NCBI GenBank assembly: GCA_003586115.2
Contig: QVOM02000116.1
Coordinates: 31,349,062 to 31,413,061 of the forward strand
Source of the DNA: Salvator merianae
Lineage: Eukaryota; Chordata; Lepidosauria; Squamata; Teiidae
Direction: 5' to 3'
Length of the DNA stretch: 64,000 bases
The notes beneath the pieces are model-generated. The model did no database searches and had not been told where the DNA came from. It saw nothing but the letters and a program-made list of their open reading frames with translations. The position numbers were made by a program, and so were the translations under genes. Of the stretch, positions 25,195 to 36,800 are shown piece after piece. Within the stretch, counting starts at the first letter, position 1. Each line of letters begins with the position of its first letter.

Positions 25195-25335
25195 TTCTCT
25201 GCTTAGTCTACAACACTAGGATTTCTTGGTGGTCTCCCATCTATATGCTGATCAGGTCAAACATTGCTTCACTTTTTAAGATCAATCACGTTTCGTTAGA
25301 TGGTACCATAAGCTAAGGTTGTAGACAAACTTAAT
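25195..25335 (-). mobile_element. 5S rRNA-derived SINE, minus orientation
   Basis: 'tcttggtggtctcccatcta', 'tatgctgatcaggtcaaaca' and 'tttttaagatcaatcacg' are diverged complements of the 3' two-thirds of 5S rRNA, where the intact form would read 'cctggttagtacttggatgg'. The copy is old. Confidence 0.6.
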
Positions 25336-26589
25336 GTGGCTGAAGTTGCATCTCCATTACACATTAAAGAATGCCATTCTTCCACCTTTGGGGTGCTGCG
25401 TGTCCATTCACCTGTGCTGAAACATCTGGGGAGAGGCACTAATATCCCAAGGCTGCAGAAGAGCATTTTGGGATCAGTGCTCTAACAGTAACGCTGAAGT
25501 CACTGCTTCACGTCCTGAACCCTACAGTTGTCTCACAGCATATCATGGTTACACGAGATGACTGAAGGAGCTATCTGCACCTGTGCACTGATGATGAAAT
25601 GTGAGGTGCCAGCAGTTGTCTATGAACTTTGGCCAGTGGCAGCAGGAAGATTCAGTTGCATCAGCCAGCTAATTTTTCACAAACAGTGGGCCTGCAGCCT
25701 AAATGGTATATATTATTATGCCCTAGGAGCAAGACGGTTTAAACAATACTACGGAAACTTCAGGTTGGAAAAAGAAACAGAACAACAGGATAAGTATGCA
25801 TAGTTTGGAATGTGTAACGTGCTGTGAAGTTTAGGCTTTCACTCTGAAAAGTTTTGCAGATGAAAATTCAGTCCTAAACAAAATTAAGCAGCTGGATTCT
25901 GATCATTGCTGAGGTATATGTGTGTGAAGTTTTTTGTGTGTGGGAACATTATTTGAGTGCAACTAGTTTTTGAACAGTAGTGATCATATCTGTGTAACAC
26001 AGTGTTTGCTCTATGTGGAGGGGGTTTTATGTTCAATCCCCAGTTGTTTCCCAGAAGCCCAAATGGGAGCCAGAAGTGGTTTGGCAGCAAGTGAACACCA
26101 CCAGTGATGAACTAAATAAGCCTCACTTCACACTAAAGACCAGCATCTGAAGCCAGGGTGTGCAAAAGCAGTTTAGAGAGACTTCAGTTTTGCATTCTTT
26201 TTGTGGGACTGTTGTATGTAGCCACAGCCTCACTCAGCAATTAGGAAGCATTACCAAACTACTTGTTCAAACACTCTAACTGCAACAATGCTGCACAGAC
26301 CATGCCAGCTAATAAGGATGATGTGTGCAGTTTGTACAAACTGCTGCCAAAGGAATGGAGGTCAGCAGTTTGAATGAAGCTTTCATGAAGCCTCTTAAAT
26401 TGCTTTAGGAATTGGTGAGCTATTGCTATGAAGCACCCAGAAGATGGCACTGTTTGTCTGTACACAACAATCCTTCATTGAGCTGTCTCCCAAATCCTTG
26501 GTCCTTTCCTGAATTTCGGCAGAGCTTATAAAAGTCTTACTTGGCCTGGAGTTGTCTAAATAACTTCATCTGGCAGTCTCTGTTCAGCA

Positions 26590-26810
26590 CAAGCTAATCG
26601 TGGCTGATCTTGAAAAGTTAGATGGAGTCAATCAAGTTAAAATACATAGATGGGAGATCTCTAGGAAATCTCAGGTCTACAAGCTAGACTGGAACAAATC
26701 AGGGGAGAAAAAAACAACAACCTGAAGAAGGTCATGGTAAACCATTGCCTATTGTTGCTAGAACACTATCTGGGCATTTTATGTAGTCAGTCACTCTGGG
26801 CATACTAGAG
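26590..26810 (+). mobile_element. 5S rRNA-derived SINE, plus orientation
   Basis: 'taatcgtggctgatcttgaa', 'agttagatggagtcaatcaa' and 'acatagatgggagatctcta' follow the 5S rRNA order. A body with 'ggtcatggtaaaccattgcc', typical of squamate 5S-SINE tails, follows. Confidence 0.65.
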
Positions 26811-28254
26811 GTGTGGCACCATTGTCTCCCACTGTGGTCCTCCTCCCCTGTCCTTGCCACATCAGGCTGTCTCTGCTCGCTGGCTCATCTGCCTGTCTGT
26901 TCCTTCTCCCCATTTGCCAACACAGCCAGAGGAGAAGCTGAGGCAGGCACAGGGCGAGACGTAAATTTTCAGTTTATCTGAGTTCTGAATTTGTGCAAAA
27001 TCCAGCTTGCTCAACCTCATACCTCACCTGTCACCAAGGCTAGAAGTTCTCTTGCCTCTACCTTCCCCCTTCGCCTCCCGCCACTCCCTCCTTTCCTAGC
27101 TCCCTCCTTCTGGCCAGCACGTGACTGAAGGGGAAGGCAAGCACTAGTGTGGAGGAGACTTGGAGCTGGTGCTGGAGGCAGGGGAGGCCAGGTTTTCTGC
27201 AGACACAGTGGGACAGGAAGGAGCTGGTGTGGTGGTAAGGGATGGTGATGGTGGTCATGCATGCACAGGTAGGCAGCCTGCTCGGCACCACTGCCCGTGC
27301 CCGCTGCTCCAGCTGCTGCTCTTGCCTAGCAAGGTCAAAGCTGGCAAACCAGGTGGAGATGATGGAGGTAAGCACTCCTGGCTGCCACTGCCACACAAGC
27401 CTCATTATAGAAAGAGAGCTGTTTTTGGAGTAATGTCCCAGCCTCGGAGTTTCCTCTCCAAGAAGATTCTCTTGGTTCTGCTTTTGTTTTTTAAAGAATA
27501 CCAGAACAAGTATATTCTTCTTGATAGACCTTGTAAGAGGCATTAATGAACGGATACCTGACAAGCTAAATTTATATTACTCATTAAATATGATTTATTT
27601 ACTATTCTTGAATGTGCTGTCTGTAAGCTTTTAATTTGCAGAAACACCTGGTTGACAGAGGGATTATAATACTGTGGTCATAACTCATAACAACACTTAC
27701 GCAACAGAATTCTTGAATGTCTCTGCAGTTGCTGCTTGGAGACATTCATTACTAATTTAGTCACTGGTACGATTGGAGGCCAGGGTAGCATTTAGATGTA
27801 ATGATGTTGATAGTTAGCTTATTACAAAGTTCAACATTGTATGAAATCAAGCATCACTTATGCTCTTGCTAGATATTTTAAGCAGCTATCACCTATTAAG
27901 AGTGATATACATACATTCAGATTTATCTGTAGTAGAATAAATAACTATATGCATTGCTATAGCTTACTAAAGGCAGTATTCCAACATTGCGCATGTCAAA
28001 AATAATAAGTCAAAAACAGAAGGGAATGGTTTCCAAACAGACTTAATAGGTCTAGCTATCTCTTTTGACTCCTGGGCCACAGCCAAACTAGAAGCAAAAA
28101 ATCCGTTTGAGGCCATCTGGCGTACTGAGATCACAAAATAACAGCTCACATTTTTAAGGAAATAATCCACCATCAATCCCAGTAAAAGGAGACTATTTGG
28201 GGCGTGTTGTGGGTATATAGGGTAGGAAAGAAATGCAAATAAATTAACAAGTAA

Positions 28255-28495
28255 ATAAATAAGAACTTTTCAGCATTGTTGAAAACTCATCTATGCACCC
28301 AGGCATCTGGTGGTTAATTTTGCCTTCTCCCACTGTTGTAGGATCTTTTTTCTTTTTAAATTTGTGAGTTCTTATGAGCTTTATTCCTCCCCCACACACT
28401 TTTAATCTCTGTTTTTAGCATTATGTTGATTGTACCTTTTTTTATATACTGCCCTGGAACCTAGATAAAGGGCAGTTTTAACATGAAAAATAAAA

Positions 28496-28531
<36 letters not shown>

Positions 28532-28535
28532 GGAA
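28255..28535 (+). mobile_element. LINE 3' end with (AAAT)n tail
   Basis: 'actcatctatgcacccaggc' and 'atatactgccctggaaccta' precede a clean run of AAAT repeats at about 28492-28532, the family's terminal microsatellite. Confidence 0.6.
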
Positions 28536-28689
28536 GCACTCTGACAATCATGGTTTGAAATAGTTGAAAGTTCTCATGGACTGTACATTACCAAATTATG
28601 GGTATACCAGAGTACATGGCTAGCAGGGGTCATAGCCAGCACACCAAAACAAAGCTAGTAAAAGGCCCATTACACTACAGATGCCTTTG

Positions 28690-29215
28690 AGCATAAAAAC
28701 GTAAGAAGAGGCCTGCTGGATTAGACCACAGCCCATCTAGTCCAGCATCCCATCTCACACAGTGGCCTACCAATTTTTTCTGGGCATTCTCGAGCAGAAG
28801 ACAAAGGCAAAACCTTCACCTGCTGACTTTGCTCTTGACTACAATGATCTTTAGAGGCATCCTGCTTGTCCCTCCAACCTGGAGGCAGTACCTTGTAGCT
28901 ATTGATACACCTTTACTCCATGGATTTGTCTTAACATTTTCTTAAAGCAAACCAGGCTAGTTGCTGTCACCACATCTTCTGGGGAGTGAATTCCATAAAC
29001 AGATGACCTTCTGGGTGAAAACAAAATCCCCCTTGTCAGTCCTAACTCTCCTGCCCATTGGCTTCATAGAGTGCCCCCTGGTTCTAGTGTTGTGAAACAG
29101 AGAAAAAAACCTCTCTATCCATCTTTGCCACACCTTGCATGATTTTATATATTTCAGGTTACCTCTTAAACATCATCTTTCAAGGCTGAAGAGCAGTCAT
29201 GAGCAAAATTTGACC
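28690..29215 (-). mobile_element. CR1-like LINE 3' UTR, longest copy
   Basis: The plus strand reads 'cataaaaacgtaagaagagg', 'ccatctagtccagcatccca', 'ggaattccataaac'-like sequence, 'ttggcttcatagagtgcccc' and 'aaacatcatctttcaaggct'. In reverse this is the whole 3' region of the family also present at 12.7, 18.0, 24.7 and 61.7 kb. Confidence 0.8.
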
Positions 29216-30894
29216 CTTAAGCACACACAGACTCTGGTGTTGATTTCCAATGGACCAGTTACTTCTCTGCCAGTAGCATCCTATCTTCACGGTAATGTAG
29301 AGTATTTGTCAACAGCACACGCTTCCACCTTTTTTTTTGAGTAACATTTCAGTTTGCTCAAGCTCAGTTCACTTATTAAGGACCTTATTTTGGTTAGCTT
29401 TCAAGAGGCAGGCAAATTTCTTGCAAAAGAGTGAAATACAGTTATCACACATCGGTGCAATGGCAAAACACGTTGACTCAGCAACAAACAGCATTCAGTT
29501 CAGCAATCTTTGTAACACTGAAACAGTATCCAGTAACTAAGCAAAGTAATTCCCATGGCTATCAAGTTTTGTCAGCATTGTAAAAAGCTAACAATGTAAG
29601 TTCCAGACCTTTTGCAAGGAAAAGAATAAATCAGGCATCAAATGGGCACATTAGCATCAGTATGAAGCAGGTTCCTGAATGGCTGTATTCAATTTGTTGT
29701 GCAAGTCACGTTCAGTTTCAATCCAGACTTTTTAACAAAACTTGTGGAAGGGAAGGGAGAAAGTATTGAAACAAGTGAAGTCTTTGTGGAGTAGATTTCT
29801 GGACACGTTCAGAAAGAGATTCCTGTAGTACAGAACAATGTTAATTATGACAGGGGGGTTATGGCAATCTTGGTTTAGAATCAGCAGAGGAACAGTGGGT
29901 AAAGCAAGTTTAGGAATTAATTTGTTTGTTTTGTATTTACTTTTATTGTTTGCCAAGATCTTTAGTGCATCTCAGAAACTGTATTAGCGCAGTCTTTCCT
30001 TGGATTCCCTCCCCCCAATAGGATACAGCCAGATATTATTTTGAAGCCTTACTGTTGGTAAATACATTTTGAAACAGCAGTAACTACAAATGCCCCAACT
30101 TCTCAAGTAGTGAGAAGTTGTGAAACCCCCACTTGCCCAGGTTTGGTTCTCTTTGGACAAGTGATCACTAAAGTGTAAAGTTTGGCCCAGTGGTGACTTG
30201 CCAAACACTTCTACAAGGGGGGTGATGGTGAAAGGGGCAAAGTTCTGATTAGAAGCCTCCCTTTGATCTCCCTAAGCAATGTTTTGATTGGGCTTGTTTA
30301 CAGATATTCAGGAAGCACATAGAAGGAAGCAATGAGTCTAACAGTAGAAAATCTACTGGAAACCATTGTTTTCCTTTCTCTCTGTCCCTAAAAGAGGGAA
30401 TAAGAGGATCTAGCAAAAACCAAAAAAAAAGATACAAATGAACATTTCAAGATGGAACAGCCCTCACAGTGCAGTGGCCATTTGCACTGCAACGGCTGGA
30501 ACATCCCAGAAACGGACATCCAGCATTCACAGTGTGGTATTCACAATGGTAGTGGAGCTTTCAAGTTTCTCTCTGAGGTTGTTGGAGGCCATTAAATGCC
30601 TCCAAATGCCCTCAAAATCTAACAATATGAAACCAATTGGCAGTTACAGACATATACATAAATAATTGCTCATATAAAGTATCTCTTAAGAACCACAAGG
30701 TATAATCAGTGGAAGAATGCTGGTTATGGGTGAAGCCAAGTGCCTTTCGACAAAGTCTGGCTTTTTCAGTAGCTTTCCCATGAAGTTTCTCCAAAAATAA
30801 AGATAGAAGTGTTCCAGCTGGTCTTTTTCTCAATATAACAACATGGCATGAGAGTATCAACTATAGGATCCTGAGTATAAAATGAGAAAATGAA

Positions 30895-31085
30895 TCATAG
30901 CATAAGTTTGTTGGGCACCACCAAGTCGTAGCCAACTCCTGGTTAATTGCAATGAGCTCCTCTAGGCAGTTTTCTTGGCAGAGATGCAGAAGTGGCTTGC
31001 CACTGACTACTCCAGGGAGAGGATGGGGAATGAACTGGCAAATCTATGGCTTCCAGGCACCTTGCTCCACCCACTTCCTCTTCAG
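30895..31085 (-). mobile_element. Probable 5S-SINE body, diverged
   Basis: 'ggcaccaccaagtcgtagcc', 'ggcagttttcttggcagaga' and 'gcagaagtggcttgccactg' resemble the tail portion of the 5S-derived SINE in reverse. The 5S head is not clear. Confidence 0.4.
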
Positions 31086-31954
31086 GCTTGGCACTAGAAG
31101 CCAGTCATTTTCTATGTCTCCAAAATGAGGGCCGTGTAGAGTGATGTGAAGGAAGCACTTTAGGGAGGTCCTCAGAGGATGGGGTTGGAGCAAGAGAGCA
31201 ATAGAAGGTACTTAACAGAGTGCTTTTTACTGTCCTCTGAGAAAAGCTCTTCAGACAGCACATTCCTGTCCTTTATGGCAGGATGTTAGCCCAATGGGTA
31301 GGGGCTCATGTGTACCTCACCCCCACGGCACCATTATGCTGCCATGTGGATACATCCATTGCTGAAGGAAGGAAAAATTAGCCCCCATTACTCAACAGTT
31401 TCTCGCATTCAGAACCTTCAAAGATACTACAACCATTTTGTGACTCTTATTAGTTATTAGCCAGCAGTGTGCTTTTCAAAAGAAAGATACAATCAGGCTG
31501 ATTGGCAGAACTAATCTGTCTTCAGAATGATGCATATTTCCCTTGGCATCAAGGTAAAACTGTCAAGCTATGGTTTAAGAGTTAGTTCTATTTATGTATG
31601 GCAACAAAATATTCAGAGCAAATGTTGGCTGCCTAAGGCAGAAATCAAGATGCAAAACAGGTTGCCAATTAATTGCATCTCAGCACTGGCGAGGAGGCAG
31701 TGCTTACAGTGTACCACATTAAAGAGGTCGATAATATGTCAGTAATCATAGGGAATATGCTGGTTTCAGAAGCAATGAGGGGCTACTGGTGTTCTCCAGT
31801 ATTTGCTTCTTGAGTGGTTTCATTCTACCTAACATTAGGACCAAGTAGATGGAAGCACTTCAGATGGGGCACTAACAGTGTCGTGAATTAAAACTTACTT
31901 TCTGGTAATACACTGTCAATAGAATTCCCTTCCTTTTCCTGTACATCAGGTGCT

Positions 31955-32370
31955 AAGATTTATTTGTATTTCTATCCTACCCTTTACCTGAAGGTCTCAG
32001 GGCAGGTGAAAAAATCATTATAAAAGCAAACAAAATATGATTGGCTACAACAGTGACAGTGCCTGCTTGGGGAAGGCATGCTGCTTCCTCAGCCAAAGGC
32101 CAGGGCAAAGAGGCTGCATCTTCACCAGTTATCTGAATACGTACAATGAGGGTGCCTGACACACCTGAGAGGGGAGATTGCTCCATAGCCTGAGGGCTAT
32201 CACTGAGAATGTCCTCCCACATGTGTCCATCCCTTTAACAGCTGAAGGGGGTGGCAGCACCAAGAGGGCCTCACTGGCAGATCTTAGAGCATGGGTAGGT
32301 CTATATGGGAGATATTTGGGCCAAGGCCAATTAGGGTCTAACCCCAGCAAGCAGCTTGTTTGTATCCTCA
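31955..32370 (-). mobile_element. LINE 3' end with ORF2 C-terminal relic
   Basis: The minus strand reads KYLPYRPTHALRSASEALLV and then GRTFSVIALRLWSNLPSQV, a decayed ORF2 tail. It ends at the AT-rich terminus 'tttgtatttctatcctaccc' (plus strand). This is the clearest protein-level copy of the family here. Confidence 0.72.
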
Positions 32371-33304
32371 GGCCTCAATAACTGAAACTGATGCATGATG
32401 ACTGGAGCTGACAGGTTTCTGGACACTTTTTTTTATTATTATTTTCAACAGTGGCATCCATTCCCCTATGGATCTAAGCGACTTTGCCCTGAAAATTGCC
32501 CTGAAAATTTGTCCTAGTAGATGTTAGGTGCCAGCTGCTCTTGTCTCTTTGGGCTAGATCTGAAAAGGCCATTCACCACTCAGCTACACAGAGATGCAAT
32601 GGTGGCAGAAAAATTGCTCCTTTTCGCTAACACCATATGGTAGGTACAATAAATGCTCTAACTCATGTCTGGTCAGACACACGGCATGATTTATGCCAGC
32701 TGTGCCCCAGCCATCTACTCTTCTGCTTCACCATCCATAGCTCTGTGGAATACCACGGTGCTTCACAGGTTCCACAACTGTGTTGAGGGTGCTTGTGTGC
32801 AATCAAGTCAATGGCTCTGCTCACCTCGCCTTGGGATAAACTGTATATTGTGACATTGCCCTGAGGTCAGTGCCAAAGGCAGGCAGGCTATTAATCTTCA
32901 CAATATGAAAGCGTACGAGGATTGTCGATTCCTATTATTCCCAGGACTTAACATTCAAGCAGTTGTTTAAAAACAACTAATGTCTCCTATATGTTTAAAA
33001 ACTTGTTTTTTTAGTTTAAAATAGGAAGCATACAGTGGGAAAAATTCTAACCAGAACAAATGACTAGAACCACCAAGTAAATAAGATTAGAGTCAGTAGA
33101 ACCAGAAGTCCTTTTACATCATGAGAAAATTATTTAAAATTTTATTTGAAGAAAAAACAGATTCAGTAATTTTCAGTCTAGATCATGCACTTAAGTATTA
33201 TCATAGCCAGCAGATGTTAAAATGAAATGCAAAAAATGTCTTTTTTTTTTTTAATCCAAAGAGCAATACATTCATTGAAAAAAAAATATTATAAACAAGT
33301 ATAG

Positions 33305-33612
33305 TTAGCAGTCAATACTAAAGGAAATCAACCTGTACTGTTCACTGGAAGGACAAATGCTGAAGCTGAAGCTCAAATACTTTGGCCACATAATGAGAAG
33401 ACAGGAATCATTGCAGAAGACCCTGATGTTGGGAAAGATTGAAGGCAAAAGGAGAAGGGTACAGTAGAGGATGAGATGGATAGATAGTGTCATGGAAGCA
33501 ACAGGCATGAGCTTGGGCAAACTTTGAAAAACAGTAGAAGACAGAAGGGCCTGGGGTGCTACACTCCGTGGGGTCACGAAGACTCGGACACAACTAAACA
33601 ACAACAAACAGT
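33305..33612 (+). mobile_element. BovB LINE 3' end
   Basis: The plus strand encodes MLKLKLKYFGHIMRRQESLQ and KTLMLGKIEGKRRR, the ORF2 end of BovB. It finishes 'ggggtcacgaagactcggac' and 'acaactaaacaacaac', the diagnostic BovB tail. A stop replaces a codon after KRRR. The insertion lies just downstream of ACBD7. Confidence 0.92.
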
Positions 33613-33708
33613 TAGCAGTACACATTATGATCTTGGATAGCTCACGTTTGGTCAGATTTCACATCAGACTGGAAATTAGTGGCCTTGCCTTTGAATTAGT
33701 CTTATTTG

Positions 33709-33714
33709 TTTAAT
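33709..33714 (-). terminator. ACBD7: Candidate ACBD7 poly(A) signal (ATTAAA)
   Basis: This is the first ATTAAA/AATAAA after the stop, about 40 bases downstream. It would give a very short 3' UTR, and a later signal past the BovB copy is also possible. Confidence 0.3.
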
Positions 33715-33751
33715 AGTTAATATGTTAAGAGTTCAAGTATTTAAATATATT

Positions 33752-33825
33752 TTACACTCCATATTTCTGTATCATCTCATTTCCTTTAGCAATATAAGCT
33801 CTCATGGCATCTTCCTTTGACATAC
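33752..33825 (-). CDS. ACBD7: ACBD7 exon 4 with stop
   Basis: It codes [20 protein letters not shown] and KYGV, then TAA at 33752-33754. The acceptor is CCATTATAG. Confidence 0.95.
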
Positions 33826-36800
33826 CTATAATGGAAAATCAGCAATTATTATCAATCCTTCATTTCTTTTTCAGAATAATAATAATTTTTGATCATAATT
33901 AAAACTGCAAGTGATAACCTTTCTTAAGGTTCCAGGCTTCCCACTTGGCTTTGCCTTTCACATCTACCATTCCAGGACACTCTGTCAAAATATAAGCAAG
34001 TACAGCATTGATATCAATGTACATTTTGAAACTTATCTCAGAATTTAACTTATATGTGTTCTGTACAAGGTTAAGTTACCAATGTTAATATCGCCCACAG
34101 TTGCCTGCTTGTAGAGTCCATACAGTTCCTTCATTTCATCATCAGTTGGTTTGGTCTTTAATTTTCTAACATTTTCTGCCACACTGTTAAATTCAGCCTG
34201 ATGAAGAAAAAAAGTTATAGAAACTTTTTCACTAAACAAATTCATATAATTGTTTCAAAGAAGCTTGATATAACACTGAAGACATTACTTTAGTGTGCAC
34301 TGAGCATGAAGAAATACACATATGCCACTGCTCTGCTTTCCCAATCACTTGAACAGTGACTGCAGTTTGCACATGAGCTCAGGATTGTGGGCTATGCAAT
34401 TAAGGCCTCATCCACACAGCCGCCTTCCTTGGTTTAGGAGATGTGGAAGCCACCACAGGAATGATCACATGTTGCCCGCATGGCCGAGGTCCCATGGCAG
34501 AAGCAGAATTGCTGCTGCAAGCAGGACTCCATTAACAGCAGAAAGATTCTGGCTCAAATCCTGCACAGGGACCAGAACTGTGCACAAATGCCAGCCATTT
34601 TTAGTTCTCTGTGCAGCAATTTGGGGTGTGTTGAGTTACCTCCTCTCCCCTTCATGGATCTTCATAGGAGACAGGACGCAAACCTCCTCACAAAGTGCCC
34701 CAAGAACAATTTCAACAGGATTAAGTAAGAATGATTCAACCAGGGGTTGGGGCAGCTTGGAGTCTGGTAGGAGTAGAAATATTTCCTTGCCCCACCTTCT
34801 GGTTGCCCAGAGAGGTGCCTTAGGAGTAGAAACATTTCCTTGCTCATGTGGATGCTGCCTAGTTTCCAACAGGACTGTGGATTATGCTATGTACCTGAAG
34901 CAGTCCTTCCCTTCTTCCTTGTCTTTGAGTCTGCTGATTTCTATTCCTCTGCAGAAATTTAGGACATTGTGTTGTTCTGGAAAGTGGTAGCCCACAACTA
35001 GGAGATCCATTGTGGATCTCCCAGTGCCCTGACAATCCTGAGCCACAGGTCGGTTAAGGAAGGTTCAGTCTAGGTTCCATCATGCATCCCGTAATAAAAA
35101 GGAAGCAATCCTAAAACAGAACACATGCAAGTAACTTGTAACTGGTTAGGGTGATTACTCTGGATTCTTCACTGAATGGTCTTTGGAAGAAAGCTAATCC
35201 TAAGGTAATAAGCAACATTCATGTGAGGTTTTGAACAATGTTTATTGATTTTGCTTATAACTGGTTGCCCCATTTCTTTCTCAGAGCAAATAACAAAAAG
35301 CCACCATTGCACAAATTGTCATTATACAGAATAGTTCTAATCCTGAGTTATACTTTTAGCTCATTCTTTGCGGAGAAGCATATAACAGAAATTATATCTT
35401 GCTTATTATGCGTAGATGCACTTTATTAGATAAAATTAATTGAAAAAAATCTTATCACACTCTCAGGAGAAAAAAAAGAAACACTCTTACTGATGTGGCT
35501 CCATTCTGAAAGCACAAAAATCATTTCCCACTGTATGGCTCAGAAAATGAGGGAAAAGAGGGACAAAAGATGCAGTGTACCACACATTACTAATATTCAT
35601 GGATTTAACTAAACCAAAGACAAGGGAACACTTGTATCTTCCAGTATCTTTGTCCTCTACAGTATCTTTTCTAGATATATGAACTACAACCCCCTTTTGC
35701 TGAGAAAGCCATGCACATTGGGAAAAGCAATTAAGAAATTTAATAGTGTTGTCAACTTGTATTCAGCGACAGTGTTGACTCAGGCTGCATTCACACACAG
35801 TTAATAAACACACCCTACGAGGCAGCTTGAAGACAGTCAATTTCCACGTAGATTGTAAGATCACCTCTTCTGGCACACATTCTGAATCTTGGTAGCACTT
35901 TTTAAGCTTCCTTTTCCTCCATCCCACCAGGTGCAATGGTACTAGTCACCAATGGGTATCAATTTTGATGAATGAAATCCCAGAACAGTAAGCCACATTT
36001 TTTTACAACTATAAAAAGTTACACATGATATTTGAAAGACTACTTTTTAATTCTCTCTGTCAGTTTCTACAATCTCCAACTCACCTGTCAGCATTTATGT
36101 AGCTCTCAAGGGAGGTACATTAATTTTGTAACCACAAAACTATATTGCTGTTTAAAAACTTTGGTAGATGAAACATCTCTCTTCCAAATTTTGCTTTTGA
36201 CTAACTAGTTTTGATTTAACTAACCAAATTAATTGAGACTTGTTCAATATCATTTCTTCTGTGGGTCAAGGATGACAGTGGGCTACTATTACATATGCAA
36301 AACAGGCAAGAGGATATGTTATTGGCAGAGCAGTCTTTGTCACCTAGGAGTTTTGGACCACAAAATCCATCAGGCCAGTCCCATCTAGTGCTAGATCATG
36401 CAAAGCAATACGTCAAGACTTCATTATGCTCTCGATTGCTGTGAAACATTTCTATATGATTTTGCCAACTTTCTGTTTTGCAAAGGTTGACTATGACTCC
36501 CATTCTCCCTATTTGGAGCTGCTAGATGGCTGCTAAAGACTGTATTTAAGGATCCTGGATACTTCACTTAGGCTGTGTTTAAACAGGAATGGGAGGGTGA
36601 CGGTTTAGGGAGGAAATCTAAATTTCCTGTTCCTAAACCTGAAAATCCTCTTGTCACACCATACAAAAATGGCACATCTGGAAGGAATTTGTATGGGGCA
36701 GGAGATATCTTCCAAGATGTAATGCACTGTATGATCAAGCAGTCATTAATCCGCTAGTAGCTGGGGAGGCTCCTGCCTTTCTCACTGCTCTGGGACCTCT

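Larger units (their letters stand above)
23761..33751. other. Intergenic region, CROT to ACBD7
   Basis: No gene was recognised. It holds LINE 3' ends, 5S-derived SINEs, a hairpin element and one BovB end, each listed separately. A GC-richer patch at 27.0-27.5 kb has overlapping open frames on both strands but no homology or splice structure that I recognise. Confidence 0.55.

Noticed and set aside
27058..27564. Open frames of 128-168 codons on both strands at 27.0-27.6 kb
   Set aside because: Low-complexity, His/Pro/Ser-rich translations in competing frames, with no family similarity. GC content alone explains the lack of stops.
34322..34990. Open frame of 222 codons on the plus strand
   Set aside because: It starts at an arbitrary ATG in a GC-richer patch, has overlapping open frames on both strands, no recognisable domain and no splice context, and lies inside ACBD7 intron 1.
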